From Psychrosphaera sp. B3R10 (GTDB lineage Bacteria; Pseudomonadota; Gammaproteobacteria; Enterobacterales; Alteromonadaceae): a DNA stretch of 64,000 nt. Each line of letters starts with the position of its first letter. The first letter of the stretch is position 1. The stretch is taken from contig NZ_JAHKQH010000022.1 in NCBI RefSeq assembly GCF_018861025.1, positions 1 through 64,000 of the forward strand. The letters are read 5' to 3'. Shown here in pieces: positions 45,524 through 55,009 of the stretch. The notes beneath the pieces are model-generated. The model had not been told where the DNA came from. It was given only the letters and a program-made list of their open reading frames with translations, and ran no database searches. The position numbers and the translations under genes are program-made.

Positions 45524-46592
45524 AAAGTTTCAACACCCTGCTACTAATTTCTTCATTCGTATAGTTATTTATAGCTTTTATGTAATTATTGTTCCCAATC
45601 CTTGTACGTAAACTAAAGTCATAGGCAACAGTCTCCAAAATTTTAGAGAATACAGTTGAAGAAGTACTTTCTGTCAAAAAACCATTTTCCCCCTCTAGCA
45701 CCTGATCTGGAATTCCTGCATTTCTCCTGCTAATGATCACCGCACCATATAGCATAGCTTCCAAAATAGTTAGCGGTAAGCCTTCCCCGTAATAAGTTGG
45801 AAACAGGCAAATATCTTGCTGCTCTAAAAAATCAACTTTTGCTTTGCCACCAAGTACGCCTAAGAACTTTACTTCTTGCAATTCATTCTCTTTTGCAAAT
45901 TCCTTAGCCTTCATCAAAGCTTCTCCGTCACCTGCAACTTGGAATTCAAATGGGAAATCAGGGTTAGCATTTTTGAATTTTTTAACTGAATCTAAAGCTA
46001 TTAAAATACCTTTTTCTTCTACAATTCTTGACATAAAACCTATTGTAAGTTTTTTACCTTTTAACTGATTTTTAAATTTAGTCTCAACGTCAAAGTCATT
46101 TATAAATTGGTTGTCCGCTACAGTCGTTTCTATTACATAGTTAGACACATCAACCCCTAATCCAATGAGTTTCAATCTAAATGTTTTACCAAGTAAAATA
46201 TAGAGTTTTGCATTATTAAACGCGAATAGAAATAATTTTTTAGAAAGCACATTTTTTAACAACCGATCTTCAAATTCATCTTCCCAACCGTGAAAGAAGA
46301 TAACCAACTTCTTTCTAAATAGTTTAGCTACTAATGCGTAAAGTCCATCTCGCAAAATTGACCTGAAATTTAATGATGGATTAATATGTACAACTTCGTA
46401 GTTCCGAACAAAAAAAGTAAAAATAAAAAATTGTCTGATAGTCAAAATTAATTTGACCAGAGAATTGCCACTGTTACTACCTTGAACATTAAAATAATCA
46501 ATATTTTGATGACTATCCAAGCTTAATGAATCAAAATACTTTGAAACTCCTCCAACTGCTTTGAGGTTTGGTGTTGTTATCAATACTCTCAC
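45510..46592 (-). CDS. Glycosyltransferase family 4
   Basis: 360 residues, GT-B fold. The C-terminal GT4 nucleotide-sugar domain is clear: IGFMSRIVEEKGILIALDSV, FLGVLGGKAKVDFLEQQDIC, PTYYGEGLPLTILEAMLYGA with the E-x7-E type motif. The start is a GTG at 46592, with GGAGATGTA just before it. First gene after the terminator-like hairpin. Donor and acceptor unknown. Confidence 0.9.
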   Translation of the reverse strand: MRVLITTPNLKAVGGVSKYFDSLSLDSHQNIDYFNVQGSNSGNSLVKLILTIRQFFIFTFFVRNYEVVHINPSLNFRSILRDGLYALVAKLFRKKLVIFFHGWEDEFEDRLLKNVLSKKLFLFAFNNAKLYILLGKTFRLKLIGLGVDVSNYVIETTVADNQFINDFDVETKFKNQLKGKKLTIGFMSRIVEEKGILIALDSVKKFKNANPDFPFEFQVAGDGEALMKAKEFAKENELQEVKFLGVLGGKAKVDFLEQQDICLFPTYYGEGLPLTILEAMLYGAVIISRRNAGIPDQVLEGENGFLTESTSSTVFSKILETVAYDFSLRTRIGNNNYIKAINNYTNEEISSRVLKLYDSL

Positions 46593-46893
46593 TACATCTC
46601 CAACTAAATTTTTATTTCGCTGGCATTATAATTGACAATAACTTTTTAAACTACCTTAAAAAACTCCTATTTTCTTCAAAAAATAGGAGTTCCTCCATCA
46701 GAGCCACAAAATTAAGTTAGAAATAAATATTAGAATACTTACAGTTTTTTACGTTAAAAAGCTAAAGAAACTCCCCTTAAAAAAAAAGGAAAAACTCCAA
46801 ATAGAGGTAAGACAAAGCCATAATCAATTTGCATAAACGACAAGCTATTAACTCCAATGAAAACTAAATTAATCTCGACTCTTAGTAAAAGTA
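46593..46893. other. Gap inside the polysaccharide locus, with terminator and possible promoter
   Basis: The only break of this size between wecC and the last gene of the locus. It holds the hairpin at 46655-46691 and, downstream of it on the minus strand, a perfect -10 hexamer TATAAT (46625-46630) about 30 nt before the GT4 start. The -35 position (TAGTTT) is poor. No gene seen. Confidence 0.5.
46655..46691 (-). terminator. Intrinsic terminator-like hairpin between wzx and the GT4 gene
   Basis: A 12-bp perfect stem AACTCCTATTTT/AAAATAGGAGTT with a 6-nt loop and a short TTTT tail on the minus strand, about 200 nt past the wzx stop. Confidence 0.75.
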
Positions 46894-48141
46894 TTACACT
46901 CCAGTAACTTTTTCCTTTACAGAAAATATATTGAGTTTTTTTGTTTGATAGTAAATTAATATTAATGCGGTCATAAATGAAATAAAAAATGAAATCGATG
47001 TCGAAATACTTATTCCAACAATTCCATCTTCAATATATTTGTAGTTTAGGAATATATTTGTAATCGCTGCAATTGAACTACATAAAATCATAAACTTAGT
47101 TCTTTTTATATAAAATATTATGATAGCAACATACTTATATATACCGTTAAAAACGAAACCAGCCAATAAATATGGAATTACAGTAGTTGCTTCGGCATAG
47201 TCTTCGCCATATAAAAACCATAAAACGTAAGGTGATATTAAATAAACAATAAAACTGCTTACGGCCAAAAAGGTAAAAAAGACAAATAAATAGATTATAA
47301 AGTCCTTTTTGGACATTAATTTCGCAGTGAACCTTTGAAAATATATAGGGGTTATTACAGAAATAATAGCATCCTGTAAAATACCGATAACGAGTGCAAA
47401 AATATTACCTATGAAGTAAACAGCCGAATACTCTAGTCCTAAATAATAATTAATAAAAAAGATGTCTATAGAAAAAAGAACCCACATTGCTAAAGTATGG
47501 GGAACAAGTGGTAAACAATAATTTAGACTTAATTTGGCTATTCTTAGACCATTTCTAATTTTAAGAGAAAAAGTAACTTTCTTAGCAAAAAGAAAAACTA
47601 GAACTATCAGTACGTCAGCCAATAAAACACTAAGAACTCTACTTTGCCAACCTACTTGAGAATTCAATAGAATGTAGAGACAAAAAACAATTGCTAAACT
47701 TCTGACCAATATTGTAATTGAATAATTTTTCGCATCTAATTTTACTTGCATTAAAGTAATATATAGAAACAAAACTTGCCATATACACACACTAAAAGCT
47801 GTAATTGCAGTCCATAACAAAGGAAACTGAATTATCTCCCTTATATATGGATATGAAATGTTTAATACTGCTAAGACACTTAAAAGTGCAGCTAATATAA
47901 TAATAATAGAGCTATAAATTATTAAATTTGTGCGTTTTTCACTCCCATCATAAAACCTTAAAAGATAAGAAGCTGTATTTACACCGATTAAAGGAACTAA
48001 AAGCGTAAACAATGATTGATATGTTGCAACCATTCCCATTTCAACCTCATTAAGATATTTCGGTAGCAAAACAGGGATTAAAAACATAATTGCGGAATTA
48101 AGGTACTTCGCTAATGTAACAGTTAACAATAGTTTAATCAT
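46894..48141 (-). CDS. wzx: Oligosaccharide flippase Wzx
   Basis: 415 residues with about 12 hydrophobic spans and the polysaccharide-biosynthesis (RfbX/MATE-like) pattern: LLLTVTLAKYLNSAIMFLIP, PKYLNEVEMGMVATYQSLF, LSLNYCLPLVPHTLAMWVLF. Flips the lipid-linked repeat unit across the inner membrane. It overlaps wzy by 4 bp. Confidence 0.85.
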   Translation of the reverse strand: MIKLLLTVTLAKYLNSAIMFLIPVLLPKYLNEVEMGMVATYQSLFTLLVPLIGVNTASYLLRFYDGSEKRTNLIIYSSIIIILAALLSVLAVLNISYPYIREIIQFPLLWTAITAFSVCIWQVLFLYITLMQVKLDAKNYSITILVRSLAIVFCLYILLNSQVGWQSRVLSVLLADVLIVLVFLFAKKVTFSLKIRNGLRIAKLSLNYCLPLVPHTLAMWVLFSIDIFFINYYLGLEYSAVYFIGNIFALVIGILQDAIISVITPIYFQRFTAKLMSKKDFIIYLFVFFTFLAVSSFIVYLISPYVLWFLYGEDYAEATTVIPYLLAGFVFNGIYKYVAIIIFYIKRTKFMILCSSIAAITNIFLNYKYIEDGIVGISISTSISFFISFMTALILIYYQTKKLNIFSVKEKVTGV

Positions 48142-49481
48142 TTAACAGAAAGCCTTGAGGACAACTTTGAAAAATAGGCATTATATTGCGGGGTACTTGT
48201 AAAATAAAATGCAAACAAAATCGCTATGTACGTAGATATTTTTACATTAAATATATTGCCCATTAAAAACTCTGACAATAAAACTATTAGTAAACTTATC
48301 CTTGCTGCATGCCGTAAGCTCACGACTTCAATTTGTTTAAAATGAAAATTAAGAATCGCCATAAATATTATCAACAGAATAAATGGAAATAGCCCACCAA
48401 TTGCGATAAGTTGAAGATAGCCGTTTTCTATATGAAACCCTTCGGTACTATTAGTGATTTTTTCGATAAAACCTAAGAGCAATGAACTGGTACTTGAAGT
48501 CATTTCATTATAACTTGCCAACCAAAAAAATATTCTCTGTGAGTCTAACTCGTCCATAAAATTTTCTGCACTAAACATGTTAAACACACGTTCAGGCAGA
48601 AAAGGCAAGGATATTAATGTTACCACCAGAAAAAACGGTATAAACTTCAGTCCCTTCTTCAAACTTCTTGTATTCAGTAAAGTGATGGCTAATAAAAACA
48701 TTACGATACTTGTCCGAGATTGTGAAGTTACTAAAACTATAAAACAAAAAATTAAACTAAAAACAAAGTAAAGCCTGGATATTTTACGCTCTGCATAGCA
48801 ATGATTAACAAAAATAAACGATAGTACTGCAAATAATCCAAACTGATTCGGTCCTGAAAAAGTGGAATAAACTCTATTATACAATTCAACCATTGAAAAC
48901 AAAGATTTATCCCCGTCATATCCACCTAAATGAATGTTATAAAATGACTTATGGATGTAATAAACTGGTTCAAATGAAACAAATGTTAAAAGAGCTAATA
49001 GGCTAGAGAAAAACAATACAAAAGATGTCAACGCTAATACAAGTTTGCTAGAGTCTACTTTTATTCTTTTTTGATAGTCAAAAACTGAAATTGATGCTAT
49101 CAAAAAGAAAAAGAAAGTTAAGTTGTTTAATAAAGCTGTAAAATTCAACTTAGATACATTGAAACTATTTCTGATTAGAGAAGTCGTCAATGTACTTAAA
49201 AATATTAAGAAAACAATAGTAATTAATTTACTACTACGCCTATTCCACTTTATTTTCATCGATACAATGACATTAATAAGCAAGCAAAAGATAAACGCTA
49301 CCATTACAAACCGAGAGAAAGGAATATTTAAAGGTAAGGCTTTTTCGCCAAAAATTTTCGCCGTTGGAGCTACCAAATAAAATGTTGAAAAAAATAGAAG
49401 AACAAACTGCTGGCCTTTAGAATAATAAGACCTACTAATATTATAAATTATGATAATTAAGGTACTAACTAGTAATAGCAT
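48138..49481 (-). CDS. wzy: O-antigen/polysaccharide polymerase Wzy
   Basis: 447 residues, about 11 predicted spans and a long polar loop around 170-215 (YYIHKSFYNIHLGGYDGDKS), followed by the Wzy_C-type NQFGLFAVLSFIF and SQSRTSIVMFLLA. Low sequence conservation is normal; the call rests on topology and on position between wzx and a glycosyltransferase. Confidence 0.75.
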   Translation of the reverse strand: MLLLVSTLIIIIYNISRSYYSKGQQFVLLFFSTFYLVAPTAKIFGEKALPLNIPFSRFVMVAFIFCLLINVIVSMKIKWNRRSSKLITIVFLIFLSTLTTSLIRNSFNVSKLNFTALLNNLTFFFFLIASISVFDYQKRIKVDSSKLVLALTSFVLFFSSLLALLTFVSFEPVYYIHKSFYNIHLGGYDGDKSLFSMVELYNRVYSTFSGPNQFGLFAVLSFIFVNHCYAERKISRLYFVFSLIFCFIVLVTSQSRTSIVMFLLAITLLNTRSLKKGLKFIPFFLVVTLISLPFLPERVFNMFSAENFMDELDSQRIFFWLASYNEMTSSTSSLLLGFIEKITNSTEGFHIENGYLQLIAIGGLFPFILLIIFMAILNFHFKQIEVVSLRHAARISLLIVLLSEFLMGNIFNVKISTYIAILFAFYFTSTPQYNAYFSKLSSRLSVK

Positions 49482-50414
49482 CTAAAAGTACCAATTAATT
49501 AGTTTTGTTTGTTCCTGATAAATAATATCTTTACTCATCGTTTTGAGTAAACTAATCCTATCAAACAATTGACAATAATCATCAAGAATAAAGATGTTTT
49601 TTTCAGAAAATTTAAATATATTCGGAATAAACTGTCGTAGGAAAAACACAGGGAGTCCACGCTTAAGTAATTCAAACCCTAAAGTAGAAAAAAACGTAAT
49701 GTATACATTATTGACCTGGTAGAGCTCTGAATTATTAAAATTAACACTTCTCCTATTCAACACATTGTACTCTGGCGAAGGATGAGTATTTACCACTAGC
49801 TCAGTATTATTTATGTAGAAATAATCGCTTAGCATATTATATATTTCTGACGTTTTATCTTTAAAATAAATTTCGACAGGTTGGTCTATTAACGTGATCC
49901 GTTCTAAAGAAGATGGAATAACCATTGGCGCAATATCATATGACTTATTAACTGACACACATCTAATTTTATCTTTTATAAATATATACTGTTTTAACTC
50001 TAACTCTGCTTCATTAGTATAAACGATATAAGTGTCAACAAAGGGTTTAATGTAAGTACGGGACATAGAACTCCCGATACTTGGAAAAAGTAAATCGACT
50101 AACTGATAAATATATGCAACAGCACCCAAACGCCTTCTAATTCTCACACCATCCTGAAACAAAGCTATTGTTAATGAGTATTTACATTTTTTTTTATGTA
50201 ATAGCGTATTTAATTTTTTAGTTGATGTCGACGCAATAATTAATACATTATCACCATCTTTTAAATTCATTCGCTCAAATTGTTCAACTGAACAAACTTC
50301 AACATCATGAGATATTGAATTGCCCAAAAACTCAAAATGCTTTTCTTGAATATGGTTCTGTACTTTAATGTAAAGTATTCGTTCAAAGTTAGTTAAATAG
50401 CTATTGACTAACAT
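49482..50414 (-). CDS. Sialyltransferase-like glycosyltransferase
   Basis: 310 residues, cytoplasmic. Three motifs of bacterial sialyltransferase families appear in order: an acidic-Gly motif (ALFQDGVRI, QDG at 87-89, where D/E-D/E-G is usual), the HP motif (VNTHPSPEY, 211-212) and the S/T motif (FFSTLGFELL, about 243). Its gene begins 7 bp inside legF, the CMP-nonulosonate synthetase, so it is the obvious candidate to transfer the CMP-activated sugar. The first acidic residue is Gln here. Call is by motif only. Confidence 0.6.
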   Translation of the reverse strand: MLVNSYLTNFERILYIKVQNHIQEKHFEFLGNSISHDVEVCSVEQFERMNLKDGDNVLIIASTSTKKLNTLLHKKKCKYSLTIALFQDGVRIRRRLGAVAYIYQLVDLLFPSIGSSMSRTYIKPFVDTYIVYTNEAELELKQYIFIKDKIRCVSVNKSYDIAPMVIPSSLERITLIDQPVEIYFKDKTSEIYNMLSDYFYINNTELVVNTHPSPEYNVLNRRSVNFNNSELYQVNNVYITFFSTLGFELLKRGLPVFFLRQFIPNIFKFSEKNIFILDDYCQLFDRISLLKTMSKDIIYQEQTKLINWYF

Positions 50415-51094
50415 TTATTAATGTCACTCAGCAATAAACTAGCAACTTTAAAATCAAATAATGTATCAATATCTACTGAAGTACCAGGCGACATTACGTA
50501 AGCATATGACTTAGATGAAGATAAAATAGATTCAGTTTCTTTCAAATAACTACTACCGATACAATAAATAGCGCCATTCAATCTATAGCTAGTCGGATAA
50601 TCTTGTGAACGCCGGGCATTCCGAAGGTTAGTCGTGTCAATTAAATTACCTTTACCTAATGACAAATTCCAATCAGCAGGGTGTTCATTTGGACAAACAG
50701 AAACTACTATTTCGGCATCATTCGATCTGAACAAGTTAATAGCTTCATCTATGTGTATATTATTTCTAAGAGGCGATGTTGGCTGTAACAATGTAATTTC
50801 ATCAACTGGGCCAACCAAGGACTCATACTTTTCCATTTCAAAGCGTAAAACATCGATTGTAGAAGCTACATCGTTAGACAAATAATCTGGTCGAAGTTCC
50901 AATACTTTCGCACCAGCCTTAATTGCAATGTTTCTAATTACTTCACAATCTGTACTCACTACCACATCATCTACACTGCTTTTTAGCGCAGCATCAATAG
51001 TGTGCTTAATCAATGGTTTTCCTGCTAAATCTAATAAATTTTTATTCGGTAATCTTTTACTACCTTTTCGTGCGGGTATGATAGCAAGGTTCAT
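50408..51094 (-). CDS. legF: CMP-legionaminate (acylneuraminate) cytidylyltransferase
   Basis: 228 residues. N-terminal CTP-binding IIPARKGSKRLPNKN, then LLQPTSPLRN and the late SVDIDTLFD. Activates a nonulosonic acid with CMP. The legionaminic rather than neuraminic assignment comes from the neighbours (ptmE, legB, legC). It overlaps ptmE by 4 bp. Confidence 0.88.
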   Translation of the reverse strand: MNLAIIPARKGSKRLPNKNLLDLAGKPLIKHTIDAALKSSVDDVVVSTDCEVIRNIAIKAGAKVLELRPDYLSNDVASTIDVLRFEMEKYESLVGPVDEITLLQPTSPLRNNIHIDEAINLFRSNDAEIVVSVCPNEHPADWNLSLGKGNLIDTTNLRNARRSQDYPTSYRLNGAIYCIGSSYLKETESILSSSKSYAYVMSPGTSVDIDTLFDFKVASLLLSDINKC

Positions 51095-52146
51095 AACAAC
51101 CCCAATTCAAAAACATCTGTTTGAGCTTTATCAAAATCGGCATGTCTTCCAACATCGAGCCAATATTCGTGAACTGGAAATTTAAGCACTGTGAATTTAT
51201 CTTTCTTCTTAATTTCAAATAGATTTGGCATATCTAAACGTTCGTTTTTAGGCAATGATTTAATTATTTCATTGGACACTATATATATTCCAGCGTTAAC
51301 AAAATAACGATAAGTTGGTTTTTCAACAATTCCAGTAATTTCATGCCCGAGACCTTCAACTACACCAAATGGAACCTGAATTTCATAGTCCCTTACACAC
51401 ATCGTTGCATCACTTTTATTTTTTAAGTGAAAACCTAACACTTTACTGAAGTCTACATTTGTTAAAATATCGCCGTTTATCATAATAAGTGGCAAATTAG
51501 GAATATTATCCGGCAGTAATGATAATGCCCCAGCCGTCCCTAAAGGGTTTTCTTCATAAACATATTCAATGTCGACATCAAAGTTTTCACCATTTCCAAA
51601 ATACTCTTCAATTACTTCTGGTAAATAATGCGTCGAAATATAAAATTTATAAAAACCATGTTTTTTAAAGTTTTCTATTAAAATCTCTAACATTGGCCGT
51701 CCACCAACTTTTAGCATTGGCTTTGGGCAGTTATCCGTTAGCGGCCTCAAGCGAGTACCAAAACCACCTGCCATAATAAATACAGGATTTTCTTTTTTCT
51801 CAACAGATAAAGTTTCGTTTAAAGTTCTAAGTCCTACTAACACCCCATTTTGATCAACAAGAGGTACAGAAAGTATATTTTTTTCTTGCATTAAACGTTT
51901 AACAGTAGTGGCGTCGATCTCGCTCGTTAAACTGAAGGGATTGTTATTCATAACTAAAGTCACAGCTTCATCAAGCCCAACCCCCTTTAAAATACCACGC
52001 CTAATATCGCCATCAGTAATTGTTCCAATTAATTTATTGTTTGAAACGACCAATGCAATTCTTAGTGCTTCTTTATCGATGACTGCCAAGGCCCCTTTAA
52101 TTGACATTTCTTCTGAAATTACTACATTTTTCCAATTTGCAGTCAT
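51091..52146 (-). CDS. ptmE: CBS-domain sugar nucleotidyltransferase (PtmE-like)
   Basis: 351 residues. An N-terminal CBS pair at about 1-115 (KLIGTITDGDIRRGILKG, VDQNGVLVGLRTL) joins a nucleotidyltransferase domain (FIMAGGFGTRLRPLTDNCPK, MINGDILTNVDFS). This architecture is that of Campylobacter PtmE, which makes GDP-glucosamine for legionaminic acid. It marks the GDP-sugar branch rather than the UDP-sugar branch. In the operon between legH and legF. Confidence 0.82.
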   Translation of the reverse strand: MTANWKNVVISEEMSIKGALAVIDKEALRIALVVSNNKLIGTITDGDIRRGILKGVGLDEAVTLVMNNNPFSLTSEIDATTVKRLMQEKNILSVPLVDQNGVLVGLRTLNETLSVEKKENPVFIMAGGFGTRLRPLTDNCPKPMLKVGGRPMLEILIENFKKHGFYKFYISTHYLPEVIEEYFGNGENFDVDIEYVYEENPLGTAGALSLLPDNIPNLPLIMINGDILTNVDFSKVLGFHLKNKSDATMCVRDYEIQVPFGVVEGLGHEITGIVEKPTYRYFVNAGIYIVSNEIIKSLPKNERLDMPNLFEIKKKDKFTVLKFPVHEYWLDVGRHADFDKAQTDVFELGLL

Positions 52147-52784
52147 AACTCACCCTGTAATATTTTTGCTCGTTGTCCGTAGACCAAAGAATTCGATTCA
52201 ATTGATTTGGTAATATTAGCGCCAACACCGATGACAATATTACTTCCCAATTTAATGTTATTAATAAGATTAGAGCCAGTCCCGATATGAACGGAGTCTC
52301 CCATGATAACCTGTCCACTTAGAGTCACACCTGGCGTTATGTGGCAATTATTCCCAATAAAACACTCATGTTCAACCGTCGCAGAAGAATTAATTATAGT
52401 GTTTTCACCAATTTTCACATCTACACCGATCACTGCATTTGAAAGAATTTGGGCCCCCTCACTTATCTCTGAAAATTTTGACACAACTGCGCTAGGAGCT
52501 TGAATAGTAGCAAAAGAATAGCCTAGCTTTTTAAACTTAGCGTAAACGCCCTCTCTTAAATTACTATTTGGCATTGAGCCTATACCGTTAACCAATAAAG
52601 TATCTAAAGGGTCGAAATTTAATACATCTGTATCGTTTACAAAATGTTGAAATTCAACAAATATTTTTTTCCCAGCGGTAATTTCCGGAGCAACAACCCC
52701 AACAATATTTTCACCTTGATCAAGTAGTATTTCTGCCAAGGTTGCGGCATGTCCACCACCTCCAAGTAACAATAAGTTACTCAT
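52143..52784 (-). CDS. legH: NeuD/LegH-family sugar acetyltransferase
   Basis: 213 residues. N-terminal Rossmann-like part (LLLLGGGGHAATLAEILLDQ) and C-terminal left-handed beta-helix (AQILSNAVIGVDVKIGENTI, HITPGVTLSGQVIMGDSVHI). Expected to N-acetylate the 4-amino group of the GDP-sugar intermediate (LegH). The same family includes NeuD O-acetyltransferases, so the exact step is inferred from completeness of the pathway. Overlaps legI by 8 bp. Confidence 0.75.
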   Translation of the reverse strand: MSNLLLLGGGGHAATLAEILLDQGENIVGVVAPEITAGKKIFVEFQHFVNDTDVLNFDPLDTLLVNGIGSMPNSNLREGVYAKFKKLGYSFATIQAPSAVVSKFSEISEGAQILSNAVIGVDVKIGENTIINSSATVEHECFIGNNCHITPGVTLSGQVIMGDSVHIGTGSNLINNIKLGSNIVIGVGANITKSIESNSLVYGQRAKILQGEL

Positions 52785-53847
52785 CTATCAAACTTCCCGC
52801 TTTATAATCCTTGCTAGCAAATGTATTTATTAATTTCCAATAATTATAAGGACTTACACCATCACCAGGTCTTTTAACACATAAGCTAGAACTAGTGATT
52901 AATTCTCCTTTAACTATGTCTGTTGCCGCAACTAAACTTTTTCGAACAACACTTCGGTTTTTTAACTCCGAAGGCCTCGGACCTTTAATACCGTCCCCCA
53001 TTATTTTTTCTACAATTCTAATTGCACTAATCATAGAAGTAAGCTCTTCCGGATCTAAAGAGGCTTTATGATCTGGCCCCGGTAAGTTTTTATCACATGT
53101 AAAATGCTTTTCTATTAAAACAGCCCCCTTTGCTACAGCGGCAATTGGTACTGTAATTCCTTCACTATGATCTGAATAGCCTACAGGCAGTTTAAAACCA
53201 TTTTTTATAGTCGTCATTGCATTTAAATTTATATCTTCATACGGCGCAGGATACTCTGAAGTACAATGTAAAATTGTCACTCTTTCTTTTAACAACTTTT
53301 TACCTAATTCTGAAAAATAGGCATTTTCTAGCATCTCATCAGTAGGGTTATCTGATTTATTTAAATACCCAAATGCAATTAATGAAAGTGCTTTCTCAAT
53401 TTCACTCATAGTTGCCATTCCAGTCGAAACTATTAGTTCACAACCTGTTCGGGCATGATCCAAAACCAAAGGGGCATTTGTAATCTCTCCAGAGGGAATT
53501 TTGAGCCGTTTTAATCCCAACTCATCAACCAAGAAAGATAAACTTTCTGAATCAAAAGCTGTGGACAAAAATTCGATCCCCTTACTATTACAATACTCAA
53601 TAAGCTTATGATGGAATTCAAAACTCAATTCTAGCCTTTTAAGCATTGAGTATTGAGATTCTGTTTTACCTGTATTAGAAATTTGATAGTCGGCTTGCTT
53701 TGCATCATCGGTAACTAAGTTTTTAGCCTTAAACGTTTGAAATTTTACAATATCTGCACCGGCTTCAAAAGCTTCATCGACTAATTTGAAAGCAAGTTCT
53801 TCACTACCATTATGATTAACGCCAGCTTCTGCAATAATTAATGTCAT
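52777..53847 (-). CDS. legI: N,N'-diacetyllegionaminate synthase (NeuB family)
   Basis: 356 residues. NeuB TIM barrel (IIAEAGVNHNGSEELAFKLV, FQTFKAKNLVTDDAKQADYQ, VGYSDHSEGI, IEKHFTCDKNLPGPDH) and C-terminal antifreeze-like SAF domain (RKSLVAATDIVKGELI). Condenses the six-carbon sugar with phosphoenolpyruvate. Specificity assigned from the neighbours. Confidence 0.88.
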   Translation of the reverse strand: MTLIIAEAGVNHNGSEELAFKLVDEAFEAGADIVKFQTFKAKNLVTDDAKQADYQISNTGKTESQYSMLKRLELSFEFHHKLIEYCNSKGIEFLSTAFDSESLSFLVDELGLKRLKIPSGEITNAPLVLDHARTGCELIVSTGMATMSEIEKALSLIAFGYLNKSDNPTDEMLENAYFSELGKKLLKERVTILHCTSEYPAPYEDINLNAMTTIKNGFKLPVGYSDHSEGITVPIAAVAKGAVLIEKHFTCDKNLPGPDHKASLDPEELTSMISAIRIVEKIMGDGIKGPRPSELKNRSVVRKSLVAATDIVKGELITSSSLCVKRPGDGVSPYNYWKLINTFASKDYKAGSLIDE

Positions 53848-53851
53848 AATA

Positions 53852-54997
53852 CTACTCTATATTAAAAAATTTTTTACAAGGGTTGAATTCAAGAGATTTT
53901 ACCATCTCAATTACTGCCTTACTTGCATCGCCTTTGCCATAGGGATTGATAAACCTAGACGAATCACTCGGCATTGTAACAGCTTTGTTTATTGCTTCTT
54001 TCAGACTTTCAAATTTAATATCTGAATGGATTACGCTTTTAGCCGCCAAACGCCCATTTTGGCGCACACCTACATTCACAGTTGGTTTGCCAAACGAGGG
54101 AACTTCTATAATACCGCTCGAAGAATTACCAATTACGGCTGCACAATTTTTAACAGCACTTAAGTACCTTTTATGCCCTAATGAAGGTATAGCTAAAACC
54201 CTAGATACATTTGAATTGGCATACTCTTCAATCATTGGAATAATTTTTCTACCACCGTCATCTGCATTGGGGTAGGTTATAATCACTTGATAATTTTTAA
54301 AACAATCCAACGCATCTAAAATTGCTTCAAAACTAGAAATTGGTAATTCTTCTCCTAAAGTAACTGGATGATAAGTTAGAATAAAATAGGGGCGGTCGAT
54401 TTTAAAAGATAAAGAAGCAGAAAGTTCTTCTATAGACATGAAGTCAGCTCTTTTTATAGAATCTAGTCCTATTGCCCCTACATTAAATACCCTAGTTGGA
54501 TCTTCGCCCAATTGGACAACTCGTTTTCTGTGTTCATCTGTTGATGTAGCGTGTAGATAACTCAATTTAGTAATTGCATGCCTGATTGCATCATCGTAAG
54601 CACCTTCAGTAATCTCACCACCATGTAGATGCAAAATTGGTACTCTCAGTATCATCGCTGTTTGTGCTACAGCTAATGCCTCATACCGGTCACCCAGTAC
54701 AATTAAAATATCTGGCTGCATTCTACTTAATGCGTCCGTATAGCCTAAAACGCCTAGACCAATACTTTTAGCAACTCCAATTGCCGTATCCGAAGAAAGT
54801 AGCATTTCAACTTTCTCATCAATAAAGAAACCATCGTCTTCAATTTGTTTAAAAGTTAAACCAAATTCCGGAGACAAATGAGTGCCGGAAACAAGTAGAT
54901 TTAGCTTTAACTCAGGGTCATTCTCAATATCTTTTATTAACCAATAAAGGAGGCCATATTCAGCCCTAGTACCTGTAAATACAGCAACATTTTTCAT
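53852..54997 (-). CDS. legG: Hydrolysing nucleotide-sugar 2-epimerase (LegG/NeuC type)
   Basis: 381 residues, GT-B-like epimerase: VFTGTRAEYGLLYWLIKDI, VLGDRYEALAVAQTAMI, HLHGGEITEGAYDDAIRHAI, VIGNSSSGIIEVPSFGKPTV. Removes the nucleotide and inverts C2 to give 2,4-diacetamido-2,4,6-trideoxymannose in the Leg pathway. The TEGAYDDAIRHAITKLSYLH stretch is typical of the hydrolysing NeuC/LegG group rather than WecB. Confidence 0.88.
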   Translation of the reverse strand: MKNVAVFTGTRAEYGLLYWLIKDIENDPELKLNLLVSGTHLSPEFGLTFKQIEDDGFFIDEKVEMLLSSDTAIGVAKSIGLGVLGYTDALSRMQPDILIVLGDRYEALAVAQTAMILRVPILHLHGGEITEGAYDDAIRHAITKLSYLHATSTDEHRKRVVQLGEDPTRVFNVGAIGLDSIKRADFMSIEELSASLSFKIDRPYFILTYHPVTLGEELPISSFEAILDALDCFKNYQVIITYPNADDGGRKIIPMIEEYANSNVSRVLAIPSLGHKRYLSAVKNCAAVIGNSSSGIIEVPSFGKPTVNVGVRQNGRLAAKSVIHSDIKFESLKEAINKAVTMPSDSSRFINPYGKGDASKAVIEMVKSLEFNPCKKFFNIE

Positions 54998-55009
54998 AAT
55001 ATACTCACG

